A stretch of DNA of 64,000 nt from assembly GCF_036689815.1 (NCBI RefSeq), contig NZ_JBAHUR010000005.1, forward strand, positions 109,501 through 173,500. The letters are read 5' to 3'. Source of the DNA: Magnetovibrio sp. PR-2. Its GTDB lineage: Bacteria > Pseudomonadota > Alphaproteobacteria > Rhodospirillales > Magnetovibrionaceae. Shown here piece by piece: positions 42,728 through 51,825 of this stretch (positions are counted from its first letter, which is position 1; each line of letters starts with the position of its first letter). The notes beneath the pieces were generated by a model. It did not search any database, was not told the DNA's origin, and was given only the letters and a program-made list of their open reading frames with translations. A program made the translations under genes and the position numbers.

Positions 42728-42985
42728 TTAGCGTGATTTGCGAAATTGGTTGCAGCGTGTGACACGCAAGGCGGAAACGCCGTGATTGTCCAGCAAGCTT
42801 TGCCACGTGACAAATTCTTCCACGGACAGGGCATAACGTTTGCAGGCCTCTTCCAAAGTGATGAGGCCGGAGCGAACGGCATTGACGACTTGGGCCTTGC
42901 GCGTGGTCACCCAACGTTTGGTGTTGGCAGGTGGCAAGTCGTCCAAAGTCATCTTGGGCGTGTTTGTGGGTGTAGAAGCTGTCAT
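42728..42985 (-). CDS. sciP: CtrA inhibitor SciP (DUF1153)
   Basis: 85 residues with the DUF1153 core: DLPPANTKRWVTTRKAQVV, then LITLEEACKRYALSVEEFV, a helix-turn-helix, and WQSLLDNHGVSALRVTR. In Caulobacter SciP binds CtrA on DNA and blocks RNA polymerase, so it limits CtrA-driven flagellar gene expression to the right cell-cycle stage. It is convergent with the TPR gene (1 bp between stops). ATG 42985 is preferred over TTG 42988. Confidence 0.88.
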   Translation of the reverse strand: MTASTPTNTPKMTLDDLPPANTKRWVTTRKAQVVNAVRSGLITLEEACKRYALSVEEFVTWQSLLDNHGVSALRVTRCNQFRKSR

Positions 42986-43083
42986 CAAGCACGTTTTTTA
43001 AGTTTCGTTTGTGCTGAATAGACTTAAAGGTGCGCAGTTAAAGAATGCCTAACCTCTGCGAAAAATAAGCTTGTCCGGCTTTA

Positions 43084-44055
43084 TCAATCTTTAAGGAAGT
43101 TGAGGACGCGCTCTGAGATCGCAGCGCTTGTCAGTCCTTGTTGTTCGAGGATATAGCCATACTCACCCGCCTTGACGAATTCATCCGGCAGGCCGATGGA
43201 CAAATGGGGCGCACGGTCTGACTTGGGTGCGAAGTATTCGGCAACGGCGCTGCCCAAACCGCCAACGACGGAATGTTCTTCGATGGTGACGATGGCTGGG
43301 TGAGTACCTGCTAATTGATCTAATGCGTCCGTGTCCAATGGCTTGATGGTATGCATGTTGACCACGGTGGCCGCCACACCCTGTTCAGCAAGAACCTCGG
43401 CGGTCTTCAGAGCTTCGCTGACCATGGAGCCGCAGGCGATCAGGGCCACGTTGCTGCCTGTGCGCAGTGTATCGGCTTTGCTGATCTTGAAATCGTATTC
43501 TTCCGTATAGACCGGAGTGCAGGCACCTGCCGCACCGGTTAGGCGGATATACATCGGCCCGTCGAATTCAGCCGCAGCGCGCACAACTTGCACAACCTCT
43601 GCGCAGTCGGCCGGGGAAACCACGGTCATGTTGGGGATGGCGCGCATGACGGCGACATCTTCCAAACCGAAGTGCGAATTGCCCAGCAAGCCCATGGACA
43701 CACCGCTGCCAATGGCGACGGCTTTTACGTTCATTTCCATGTAGCCTAAATTCATGCGGATTTGTTCGCTGGCGCGCATGGCGATGAACGGTGAGAACGA
43801 TGTGGCGAAAACGTTATGGCCTTCTTTCGCCAATCCAGCGGCTACACCGATCATGTTTTGTTCAGCGATGCCGGTGTTCAAGAACTGATCCGGGAAAGCT
43901 TGGCGAAAGCGTTCCAGTCCGGATGAGCCACCGAGATCGGCGGATAAGACCATCATGTCCGGGTGCTCTTCGGCAACGGCCAGTATAGCTTGTCCAAAAA
44001 TACCGCGCGGGCCTAAGCGTGACCACTGTCGTGCGCTACGTGCATTGATTTCCAT
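43084..44055 (-). CDS. Transketolase, C-terminal subunit
   Basis: 323 residues: pyrimidine-binding domain with the catalytic Glu in GIAEQNMIGVAAGL, and the C-terminal domain (IEEHSVVGGLGSAVAEYF). It pairs with the N-terminal subunit gene that overlaps it by one base (TAATG). Split transketolases of this kind often occur in secondary or surface-sugar pathways. It is the last gene of the operon that starts at the ACP gene. Confidence 0.9.
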   Translation of the reverse strand: MEINARSARQWSRLGPRGIFGQAILAVAEEHPDMMVLSADLGGSSGLERFRQAFPDQFLNTGIAEQNMIGVAAGLAKEGHNVFATSFSPFIAMRASEQIRMNLGYMEMNVKAVAIGSGVSMGLLGNSHFGLEDVAVMRAIPNMTVVSPADCAEVVQVVRAAAEFDGPMYIRLTGAAGACTPVYTEEYDFKISKADTLRTGSNVALIACGSMVSEALKTAEVLAEQGVAATVVNMHTIKPLDTDALDQLAGTHPAIVTIEEHSVVGGLGSAVAEYFAPKSDRAPHLSIGLPDEFVKAGEYGYILEQQGLTSAAISERVLNFLKD

Positions 44056-44891
44056 TAGGCGTCTCCCTCATCCGGGACGTCAAAGCCCAAGGCTTCCAAG
44101 GCTGCGTGATAATTGGTTTTGGTCAGGCGGTTGTGATGCCACGCACCATCGTGTTCCATAAACGGCACGCCTTTTCCTTTGACGGTGTGGGCGACGATGA
44201 CTTTGGGTTGTCCGTTGGGCGACGGCGTTTCAAAAGCCGCGACCAGCCTGTCGATGTCGTGGCCGTCAACGTCTTCTGCGTGCCAGCCGAAGGCTTGGAA
44301 GCGTTCGGCCATGTTGGTGACGTGGATGATGTCTTTGCTGTCCCCATCACTTTGCATCTTGTTGTAGTCAACGATGGCCGTGAGGTTGTCCAACCCTTGT
44401 TGGGCTGCCAGCATGGCCGCTTCCCAAATGGAGCCTTCGTTGGTTTCGCCGTCGCCCATGAAAACGTAGGTTTGAAAGTCCTTGCCTTTGCGTTTGGCGG
44501 CCAGCGCGATACCGATGCCCATGGACAGGCCGTGGCCGAGGCTGCCGTTGGACGATTCAATGCCCAAGTCCAAGTTCATCACCGGATGCGCGATTAAGTG
44601 ACTGCCATTTTGTTGAAAGGTCTGAAACGTGTCTTCGGAAATGATGCCCGCGGCCAACAGGGCGGGGTAGTAGCCCAGCACGCCGTGTCCCTTACTCAGG
44701 ATAAAGCGGTCGCGCTCTTCCCATCGGGGATTTGCGGGGTCAAAGCGCAGCACTTTGCCATAGATCACGGACATCACATCAACCATGGACAAGCCGCCGC
44801 CCAAGTGTGTTGAAGTGCCGCATTCAAAACTGATGTCGAGGATCTTGCGGCGCATGAATGTCGCCATGCGATCGATTTCAGGAAAGCTCAT
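44055..44891 (-). CDS. Transketolase, N-terminal subunit
   Basis: About 278 residues; thiamine-diphosphate domain with SKGHGVLGYYPALLAAG and the metal/TPP motif MGDGETNEGSIWEAAMLA. Together with the next gene it would transfer two-carbon ketol groups. ATG 44891 is chosen; TTG 44903 is an alternative. It lies 14 bp after the SDR gene. Confidence 0.9.
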   Translation of the reverse strand: MSFPEIDRMATFMRRKILDISFECGTSTHLGGGLSMVDVMSVIYGKVLRFDPANPRWEERDRFILSKGHGVLGYYPALLAAGIISEDTFQTFQQNGSHLIAHPVMNLDLGIESSNGSLGHGLSMGIGIALAAKRKGKDFQTYVFMGDGETNEGSIWEAAMLAAQQGLDNLTAIVDYNKMQSDGDSKDIIHVTNMAERFQAFGWHAEDVDGHDIDRLVAAFETPSPNGQPKVIVAHTVKGKGVPFMEHDGAWHHNRLTKTNYHAALEALGFDVPDEGDA

Positions 44892-44905
44892 GGGTTCTCT
44901 CAATC

Positions 44906-45640
44906 TCAGATCATGCCGCCATCAACGCGGATAACCTGTCCAGTTATATGAGAAGACAGGTTCGATGCAAGGAAAACAGCCGCGTTGGCAATGTCGTGCG
45001 GCTCTGCGGCCTTTTTCAGTGCAGAGGCTTCTATGAGTTTTTCGCGCGCGTGCGGGTCCATCTGATCGGCCATGTCGGTTTGTGTCACGCCGGGGGCGAT
45101 GGCGTTGACGCGAATGCCTTGCCCGCCCAGTTCCGTCGCCATACTCTGTGTTGCGCGCTCGAACGCGGCTTTGCTAGAGCCATACGCGATGGTTCCGGGC
45201 TCAGGGTTATCCGCTGCGGTGGACGATATATTGATGATCGATCCCGCCTTGTGGCGTGCCATCAAGCGGGAGATGCCTTGGCTCAAAGCGATTTGGCCAA
45301 AAAAATTGACTTCGAACACGTTGCGCAGTTCGGTCATGGATGTCATCTGAAACACGGCACCGGAGGCTATGCCTGCGCAGTTGACCAGAATGTCCACGGT
45401 TTTGCTGGCCGTGCGGATGTCCTTGATGGCGGCTTTGATGGAGGCCTCGTCAGACAGGTCAAGCCCGACGGGCGTCACGTCCAATCCGTCGAAAGTGCCT
45501 TCAACATTGCGCGCACAGGCCAAGACCGTTGCTCCATGGGCCAAGAAGACTTCTGTGATTGCGCGCCCGATGCCACGGTTGGCCCCCGTCACAACGGCGG
45601 TTTTGCCTTCGAGAAGGGGTTGAGACGTTAAATCTGTCAT
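44906..45640 (-). CDS. Short-chain dehydrogenase/reductase (FabG-like)
   Basis: 244 residues. NAD(P) motif TGANRGIGRAI, NCAG motif (VNCAGIASG), catalytic Ser in NISSTAADN and YxxxK in AYGSSKAAFE. FabG-like ends (GQVIRVDGGMI). It could reduce a 3-ketoacyl-ACP or a sugar/alcohol group. It overlaps the preceding gene by 4 bp. Confidence 0.88.
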   Translation of the reverse strand: MTDLTSQPLLEGKTAVVTGANRGIGRAITEVFLAHGATVLACARNVEGTFDGLDVTPVGLDLSDEASIKAAIKDIRTASKTVDILVNCAGIASGAVFQMTSMTELRNVFEVNFFGQIALSQGISRLMARHKAGSIINISSTAADNPEPGTIAYGSSKAAFERATQSMATELGGQGIRVNAIAPGVTQTDMADQMDPHAREKLIEASALKKAAEPHDIANAAVFLASNLSSHITGQVIRVDGGMI

Positions 45641-46056
45641 GAGCTCACCGTTCGATAAATTTCACCGCGTTCAAAAACTGGGGCCAACAGGGTCCAGTCG
45701 TCGTCGTGCATCGGGTTCCCGGTTGGAAACGGCGGCACGGCCCCTGCTGGCAATGCGGTTAAGACGGCAGGGTCAGTGTAGTAGGCCTGCAGACACAAGA
45801 CGATCAACGACATGGCAAGACGCAGGTTTTTGCGTTTGGACAACTCGATACAGGCGAGGCGCTGTTCTGGGTCGAGGTCTTTGAACGCAGCCCCGAACTT
45901 TTCCAGGGCCAAGGCGTCTATCAGCGAAAAGAACTCATTCGCCTGTTGGTTGGCTTGGCGTTGCGTGACCAAGCCGGACACATCCACAGACGATCCCGGC
46001 GGCATGCCGAGGTCTGGGTCGCCAGGAAGAATGGTGTCGCAAAACAGATCGATCAC
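45637..46056 (-). CDS. Gluconate_2-dh3-like small subunit of GMC oxidoreductase
   Basis: 139 residues, GTG start. Resembles the gamma/small subunit of membrane gluconate or fructose dehydrogenases (DTILPGDPDLGMPPGSS; FKDLDPEQRLACIELS). Unlike those it has no Tat signal, so it would act in the cytoplasm. It overlaps the GMC gene by 4 bp (GTGA), which supports a complex. Confidence 0.75.
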   Translation of the reverse strand: MIDLFCDTILPGDPDLGMPPGSSVDVSGLVTQRQANQQANEFFSLIDALALEKFGAAFKDLDPEQRLACIELSKRKNLRLAMSLIVLCLQAYYTDPAVLTALPAGAVPPFPTGNPMHDDDWTLLAPVFERGEIYRTVSS

Positions 46057-47660
46057 GTTGCCCCCTCAATCTCTTGCAGATTATCACACAGGTGGTCGCA
46101 AATTTTCAATGTTAGCGCTTGGGCGGTGGCCACAGGGTTTACGGCGCCTGCGGTGACGAAAATGGAGCTGTCCACGATAAACAGGTTGTTCACCGCATGT
46201 GCGCGACCGTGTTCATTGACGACAGAGGTTTTGGGGTCCCGCCCCATGCGCGCGGTGCCCATGATGTGCCAGCCCGTGTGCTTGACCGGAGCGAACGATG
46301 ATGTGACGCGTGCGCCGGCACTTTCGAACAGATGTTTGCTGCGCTCGATCCCATGCTTGAGCATCTTTTGGGAATTTTCGCTCAAAGTGTAGTGAACCTT
46401 GATACCGGCCATGCCGTTGGCGTCGGCGGTGTTGGTGTCTAACTCAATGAAGTTGTTTGGGTCGGGCAGGTCTTCGGCGATGATGGCGATGCCGACAGTG
46501 TGGTTGAAGGTCTTGGCAAAGGTTTTGTGATGGTCCGGGCCCAGGGGGATTTGGCGCATCATGTAGCCGTTCACCGCCGTCTCGACTGGGGCGGAGCCGC
46601 GCAACACATGCATGGTGTAGCCCCGGGTAAAGTTGCGTTTTACATCGGTTTCATAAAACTGGTGGGAGAAGAGAGAACAGCCCTGCGGCCCAATACTGGA
46701 CGATAAGTCGTCGTCGAAGACAGCCTCCGTATACGCCAGCGGGTGAAGCATCAAGTTGCGCCCGACGACGCCGTGGTCGTTGAGCAAGCCGTCTGGAAAT
46801 GCGCTGGATTTTGAATTCAACAACAGCCGTGGCGTTCCCGCACCGCTGCACGCCAACACGACAATGGACGCGGGTTGAACCTGTTCGTTGCCGTCTTGAT
46901 CGATATAGCGCACACCTTCGGCCCGTGCGTTTTTGCCCAGAAGGATTTCTTGAACGGCGCAATTTTGACGCACTTCTACGCCTTGGGATTTGGCTTCGGG
47001 CCAATAGGTGACGTCGACACTGCCCTTGGCACCTTGGGCGCATCCGGTGTTGCAGGGGCCTAAGTTGATGCACGACGGGCGTTCGCCAAGCTTTTTGGTG
47101 TTGATGGCGGCGTAGGACGGCCACCAATGCCAGCCCAAATGATTGAACGCGTCGCCCATCCGGCGCCCCATGGGGCCTAAGGGCAGGGGCGGGGCCAGAT
47201 TTTCATAGTCGGGGTAAGCCGGGTCCCCAACCAAGCCCGCAACACCCATCATGCGTTCGTTTTCTTGAAAGTAGGGTTCCAAATCGCCATAGCCAAAGGG
47301 CCAGTCTTCGCCCACCCCGTCCAGGCTTTGGGTGTGAAAGTCCGACGGATGAAAACGCGGGAAGTGGGCCGAATACAAAATGGTGCTGCCGCCAAAGCCG
47401 TTGAAGTTGGCGAGCGAAATGGGGGAGTCCGCGTTGTCGATGGGATAGTCAGCTGGATTGTTCCGCTCATTGGGGTCAGAGCTTGCCTGCCCATGGCGGC
47501 TGAGCTCCCAATTGGGGGCGGTGGATGGAAAATGCGCCGGGTCTTGTTCCCCCCCGGCTTCCAGACAGACGATCCGCAACGCTGTATTCCGGCTGAGCTT
47601 CCAGGCCGCAGCTGCGCCCGACGCACCGGAACCAACGATGACGATGTCGACAGGGTTCAT
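46053..47660 (-). CDS. GMC-family FAD oxidoreductase
   Basis: 535 residues. FAD site IVGSGASGAAAAWKL, GMC motif FNGFGGSTILYSAHFPR, and C-terminal His region HTGWHIMGTARMG plus NPVATAQALTLK. These enzymes oxidise alcohol groups of sugars or aliphatic alcohols to aldehydes or ketones. No Tat signal and no cytochrome subunit gene, so the electron acceptor is unclear. The ATG overlaps the stop of the FabZ-like gene (TGATG). Confidence 0.88.
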   Translation of the reverse strand: MNPVDIVIVGSGASGAAAAWKLSRNTALRIVCLEAGGEQDPAHFPSTAPNWELSRHGQASSDPNERNNPADYPIDNADSPISLANFNGFGGSTILYSAHFPRFHPSDFHTQSLDGVGEDWPFGYGDLEPYFQENERMMGVAGLVGDPAYPDYENLAPPLPLGPMGRRMGDAFNHLGWHWWPSYAAINTKKLGERPSCINLGPCNTGCAQGAKGSVDVTYWPEAKSQGVEVRQNCAVQEILLGKNARAEGVRYIDQDGNEQVQPASIVVLACSGAGTPRLLLNSKSSAFPDGLLNDHGVVGRNLMLHPLAYTEAVFDDDLSSSIGPQGCSLFSHQFYETDVKRNFTRGYTMHVLRGSAPVETAVNGYMMRQIPLGPDHHKTFAKTFNHTVGIAIIAEDLPDPNNFIELDTNTADANGMAGIKVHYTLSENSQKMLKHGIERSKHLFESAGARVTSSFAPVKHTGWHIMGTARMGRDPKTSVVNEHGRAHAVNNLFIVDSSIFVTAGAVNPVATAQALTLKICDHLCDNLQEIEGAT

Positions 47661-48133
47661 CACTCCGGAGCTTTCGGCAGATATTGTTCCAAAATTTCGG
47701 GAATGGTGATCATCATGTCGGCTTCGCAGGCGATTTCATCACCGACCTTGGCGACACCTTTGCCTTTGCACACACCGCGTTTCCAAGACAACACTTCGGT
47801 ATGAATGTCGAGACGTTCGCCCGGCAAGACTTCGCGGCGAAACCGAACGGTGTGCTGCAGGGCGTGGGTCACCTTGCCTTTTAAGCCCGGCAAGGTGGTG
47901 ATGGCGACGGTTAACATTTGTGCCAATGCTTCCAGTTGCAAAGCGCCCGGCATGTTGGGGCCGTCGGGGAAGTGCACCGGGAAGTACCATTCGTTCATGG
48001 TGAGGTTTTTGTGCCCGCGCGCATATTCGCCGGGGACGACTTCGTCGACAAAGTCGATCATCAAAAACGGGTAGCGGTTCGGCTGATACTCTTGAAGTTC
48101 TAAGCTGTTCAGCTGCATTTTTGTCATTGTCAT
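47660..48133 (-). CDS. FabZ-like 3-hydroxyacyl-ACP dehydratase, copy 1
   Basis: 157 residues, hotdog fold. RYPFLMIDFVDEV, then catalytic His in FPVHFPDGPNMPG and Glu in LQLEALAQM, as in FabZ. It would dehydrate 3-hydroxyacyl chains on the ACP encoded in the same operon. ATG 48127 is an alternative start. Confidence 0.85.
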   Translation of the reverse strand: MTMTKMQLNSLELQEYQPNRYPFLMIDFVDEVVPGEYARGHKNLTMNEWYFPVHFPDGPNMPGALQLEALAQMLTVAITTLPGLKGKVTHALQHTVRFRREVLPGERLDIHTEVLSWKRGVCKGKGVAKVGDEIACEADMMITIPEILEQYLPKAPE

Positions 48134-48162
48134 CTCGCAGTGTCATCTCGCAGTCTGGCGAT

Positions 48163-49380
48163 TTAGCGCACATCAACAATTCTAGAAAGGCTGGCAATCA
48201 CGTCAAAACCGTCCCAAATGGCGTCCATGTCCAGGGCTTGGCCAACGGGGACAATCCGGTCAACTCCACGCAAGTGCGCGGTCTTGGCGTAGTTGGACAC
48301 CTCATCAGGACCGTAGCCAAAATAGGTTAAGGTTTGGTAGCGCTCCGTCACCGATGGGGTAAGCTCTTCGAGCGTGCCGAGGGTCACTTCGTGAACCGTG
48401 CCACTATAGCCCCGGCACGCGGATTGGTCAGAACTGAGCCCGTCAAGCTGTACCCGATAAAGGCTTCGCCCCTGGCGCTTGACGGACTGAATATGTGTGT
48501 TGGTGCAGGCGTTGTTCGACGCTTCAACAAATTTGTCCATGCTTTGGATGGGCTCAAGTAGATAGCGTTCATCGGCAAAGTCCGCGAAGACCGGCCAGAG
48601 CTTGTCTTGGGCTTTGCGGACGCGTTCGCCGTCACCAACCCACGCGATCAGTTGCGGCGACGAGCACGCCGCTTGGTCCATCAGATAGATGTCGTTGTAG
48701 AGCTTTTGGCAAAAGGCGTTGAGCTCTTCGTCGCCGAGGCCCTCAACCGCTTCCACCTTCAGCACGCACAAAGAATACCGGTCTGTGAACATCACTTCGC
48801 GCGAATGGGCTGGGGCAGGGTAGGCGCGCATGCGTTGCACGGTTTCATCCCCGCCCCAAACAATGCGTCCGTCAGCACACCCCATCCAATAGGCGTTAAC
48901 GTCGTCGTCACGTTCGTAGCGCAGCATGAAGAGGGCACTTTGTAGGTTTGCGTGTTCCGGTGTGTTGAGAAGGGTTTTCAACGTCTCAACCAACAGGTCC
49001 AACGTCGGTGTGGACGCGCTGGGCAAACGCAGCACACAGGTGTTCCCGGCCAATAATCCGAAGGCCAAGGAAAAGGCCGCGTTGATGGGCACGTTCGACG
49101 GGCAGATGTGAAACACGAGCCCCAGCCCCATTTGCAGGCGCTCAGGACGCGATAGCTTGTCTTTGAGCGCCTGGAGATTGGCTTTGCGGCACCAATAGGC
49201 AAAGGTGACCACATCGGGGAACTCCCGCACGCCTGGGGCCGCCAACAGTGCGCGCGACAAATCGGACAAGAATGCCAGACGTGCGTCGTCCCAGCTTGGC
49301 ACCGGATGTGTGTCGAGCTGCTCGAGATCGCCCACCAAAACGGTTTGGCGTCGCTTTAAGTCATCGGGAATAGGTGTCAC
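48163..49380 (-). CDS. luxC: LuxC-like acyl-CoA/acyl-protein reductase
   Basis: 405 residues. Aldehyde-dehydrogenase-fold reductase that makes an aldehyde from an enzyme-bound or CoA-bound acyl group with NADPH. Nucleophile Cys in MDQAACSSPQLIAWVG, and FHICPSNVPINAAFSLAFGL near the cofactor site. GTG 49380 is chosen: it has AGAGG upstream and overlaps the LuxE gene by 20 bp, whereas the longer in-frame start would overlap by 101 bp. No luciferase genes are present, so this is not for light production. Confidence 0.88.
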   Translation of the reverse strand: MTPIPDDLKRRQTVLVGDLEQLDTHPVPSWDDARLAFLSDLSRALLAAPGVREFPDVVTFAYWCRKANLQALKDKLSRPERLQMGLGLVFHICPSNVPINAAFSLAFGLLAGNTCVLRLPSASTPTLDLLVETLKTLLNTPEHANLQSALFMLRYERDDDVNAYWMGCADGRIVWGGDETVQRMRAYPAPAHSREVMFTDRYSLCVLKVEAVEGLGDEELNAFCQKLYNDIYLMDQAACSSPQLIAWVGDGERVRKAQDKLWPVFADFADERYLLEPIQSMDKFVEASNNACTNTHIQSVKRQGRSLYRVQLDGLSSDQSACRGYSGTVHEVTLGTLEELTPSVTERYQTLTYFGYGPDEVSNYAKTAHLRGVDRIVPVGQALDMDAIWDGFDVIASLSRIVDVR

Positions 49381-50446
49381 TGCAACCTCTGACTTCCGCT
49401 TGTTCCAATCGGCCTTTGACTTCGAAGTACACACCTTTGCGGCCGCAGGCGCAATCGTCATGGCCTAAAATCGTGCCCATGTCTTCGCTCAGCAGCGCAT
49501 GACCGGGGTAGCTGTGGGGGAGGACGGACAACAATTCGATCAATCCACTTTCTCCAACAGACAGTGGGCTAAAATCGATGGGGTCGCGGATCACGATGTC
49601 CGACCAGGCGGAGGCATGAAGATGGCCGTGTTCGCATTCCATGAAAATGGAACCGGTCTGTTCGACCATGCCATAATAATTGTGAAGCCGCGTCATGCCA
49701 CACACGTTGGCGATGCGGTCTTTATATTCCGTTGTGCTGATGGCTTGGTCCGCCAACTGCTTCCAGCCGCCGCCGTGGATCAAAACGCCTTTGTTTACGT
49801 CTAAAGTCCGGCCCGATTGTTCTAGCGCTTTGACGAAATGAAGCCAGACGATGTAGGTGAAACCAAAGACCAAGATGTCTTGATCTTTGTGTTTGTCCAA
49901 AAACGCCTGCACCCGTTCGGTGTTCAACGACATGTCGTCGTCCAAAGCATAGGTCACGTTTCGCCCAAACATGGAAAAGCCTAAGATTCCGGCCGTGCGG
50001 GCGGAAAACCGTTTTCGGTTTGCCACCGTGGCTTCGCAATCGATCACCAACAGGGGCAGACGCTTCGGTCCAATGAAGTCGGTCATGATGCGCGACAAGA
50101 CTTTGACTTGCAGGCTTGACGTGGTTTTGTCCAAAAAGATTTGCGACGGGCTTTGGCCGCTGGTGCCCGACGAGGTCATGGTTTTCACAACTTCGGCGTC
50201 GGGAACGCTCAACAGGCGTTGTTGCTTGAACAAACGCACGGGCAAAAATGGGATGTCTGGTAAGGTTTCGATATTGTCGGTGTCGTAGCCAAACTTCTTG
50301 ATGATGTCGGCATAGGGCGCGCAGGCAGACATATGATGCGCGGTCAAACGACGCATTTCGGGCAAGAAGAAATTTTGCTTCTCTTCACACCCAAGGCCGA
50401 AGGTCGGCCAATCCATCAAGGTTGTTTGTGTTTTTTCATCAGACAC
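49361..50446 (-). CDS. luxE: LuxE-like acyl-protein synthetase
   Basis: 361 residues. Acyl-adenylating enzyme of the LuxE family: ATP loop TMTSSGTSGQSPSQIFLD, YGMVEQTGSIF, and the C-terminal CACGRKGVYFEVKGR. In lux systems it activates a fatty acid and hands it to LuxC. GTG 50446 overlaps the ligase gene by 31 bp; ATG 50416 would overlap it by only one base (TGATG) and is equally possible. Confidence 0.88.
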   Translation of the reverse strand: MSDEKTQTTLMDWPTFGLGCEEKQNFFLPEMRRLTAHHMSACAPYADIIKKFGYDTDNIETLPDIPFLPVRLFKQQRLLSVPDAEVVKTMTSSGTSGQSPSQIFLDKTTSSLQVKVLSRIMTDFIGPKRLPLLVIDCEATVANRKRFSARTAGILGFSMFGRNVTYALDDDMSLNTERVQAFLDKHKDQDILVFGFTYIVWLHFVKALEQSGRTLDVNKGVLIHGGGWKQLADQAISTTEYKDRIANVCGMTRLHNYYGMVEQTGSIFMECEHGHLHASAWSDIVIRDPIDFSPLSVGESGLIELLSVLPHSYPGHALLSEDMGTILGHDDCACGRKGVYFEVKGRLEQAEVRGCSDTYSR

Positions 50447-51825
50447 TGATAATCAACCTTTCCCGTTTCAAGGCGTGGTAAGTCGGCAATGGCAGTTACG
50501 TCAATCGCTGAAGTGTTGATGTCGGCAAAGATTGCCAGTTCATGCCTCAGGTCATCGGCGGGCTGTGATGCTATATCGACGACCTCCACAATCAAATGGT
50601 CGTCCCAACCGTGTGCGGCGCAGTCATAGCCTTTATCTTGAACGAAACGCTCGATTTGATCCAAGGATATGCGGTTTCCGTAGATTTTCAAAAACCGGCC
50701 GAGGCGGCCTTCGATGTAAAAGTGTCCGTCTGCGTCCGCGCGGGCAAGGTCGCCTGTGCGAAGAATGCCATGGTTCTCATCACCAAGCGCCAGATCTTCA
50801 GCGCTGTGGGCATACCCCATGCATACGTTTGGGCCCTCATAGACCAGTTCACCCACTTGGCCGCTTTGGGTGATGTCGGCGGTGTTTTCACCTTCTACCC
50901 ACAACCGTCCGCCGGGAATGGCTTTGCCGATGCTGGCGGGTTTGGCCTTGATGTCTTGTGGCGGCAGGTAGGACATTCGGGGTGACGCTTCGGTTTGTCC
51001 GTACATGGTCCAAAACTTGATGCCTTCAGCTTCACAGGCGTCTTGGACTTTGAGGATGTTCTCCGGGTCCAAACGACCACCGGCCTGGGTCATTTTCGCC
51101 AACGCCGGAAGCTTCAGGCGGGCCAGTTTTAGGCGCAACAGCATTTCGTAGTGATAGGGCACGCCAGCAAAACTGGTGGTCTCATGTTCGCGCATTAGCG
51201 CCCAGTGTTCTTTTTCCATCATGCCAGAGTTGGTCAGAACGATGGATGCGCCGCTGTAGAGATGGCTATTCACAACTGAGAGACCGTAAGAATAGCTCAC
51301 CGGCAGCGAAGCGAGGGCACGGTCGTCTGGGCAGATGTCCAAATACTCAGCAATCGCCGCCGCGTTGCTGACAAGGTTGTTCAACGTGTGGCGCACCAAC
51401 TTGGGCTCCCCGGTCGAACCGGAGGTGGCGGCCAAGTAAGCCAGGTCTGGGTGAAGCCGGGGCTCCGTGCTGTTGAGGTTTTGATAGAGTGTGTACGCAC
51501 CCTCTTCAAAGCTTGGGCAGAAGCCGTCCATTTCAGTCCGGCAAAAGATCGATTGCGGCGCAAAGCGCTTGATCAGCTCTGCATAGTGCTCAACAGGTTT
51601 TTCACCGTTGAGCAATAGCGGCACGGTGCCTCTCGACAATGCAGATAAATAGAGCAAAACAGTGGGGTAGTCGTTCCGCCCGATGATGAATGTAAGCTCA
51701 CGCGGACGAAGGTGTTGGGAAACACGCTCAATGTCAGCTTTGAGGTCTGAATAACTGATGGCCTGTCCTGCTTCGGTGATGATGGCAACCCGGTCGGGGG
51801 TGTCGAAGCAGACGAGGCCGAGCAT
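50416..51825 (-). CDS. Acyl-AMP ligase (AMP-dependent synthetase)
   Basis: 469 residues. ANL-family motifs: AATSGSTGEPKLVRHT (phosphate loop), MYGQTEASPRMSYLP, TGDLARADADGHFYIEGR, and the C-terminal lysine region LETGKVDYQCL. Its one-base overlap with the ACP gene (TAATG) suggests that it loads an acid onto that ACP, as in DltA/DltC pairs. The acid is not predictable. Confidence 0.88.
   Translation of the reverse strand: MLGLVCFDTPDRVAIITEAGQAISYSDLKADIERVSQHLRPRELTFIIGRNDYPTVLLYLSALSRGTVPLLLNGEKPVEHYAELIKRFAPQSIFCRTEMDGFCPSFEEGAYTLYQNLNSTEPRLHPDLAYLAATSGSTGEPKLVRHTLNNLVSNAAAIAEYLDICPDDRALASLPVSYSYGLSVVNSHLYSGASIVLTNSGMMEKEHWALMREHETTSFAGVPYHYEMLLRLKLARLKLPALAKMTQAGGRLDPENILKVQDACEAEGIKFWTMYGQTEASPRMSYLPPQDIKAKPASIGKAIPGGRLWVEGENTADITQSGQVGELVYEGPNVCMGYAHSAEDLALGDENHGILRTGDLARADADGHFYIEGRLGRFLKIYGNRISLDQIERFVQDKGYDCAAHGWDDHLIVEVVDIASQPADDLRHELAIFADINTSAIDVTAIADLPRLETGKVDYQCLMKKHKQP

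Noticed and set aside
48163-50446. Bioluminescence (lux) operon
   Set aside because: LuxC and LuxE relatives are present, but there is no luciferase (luxAB) or luxD, and the neighbours are ACP and sugar enzymes.
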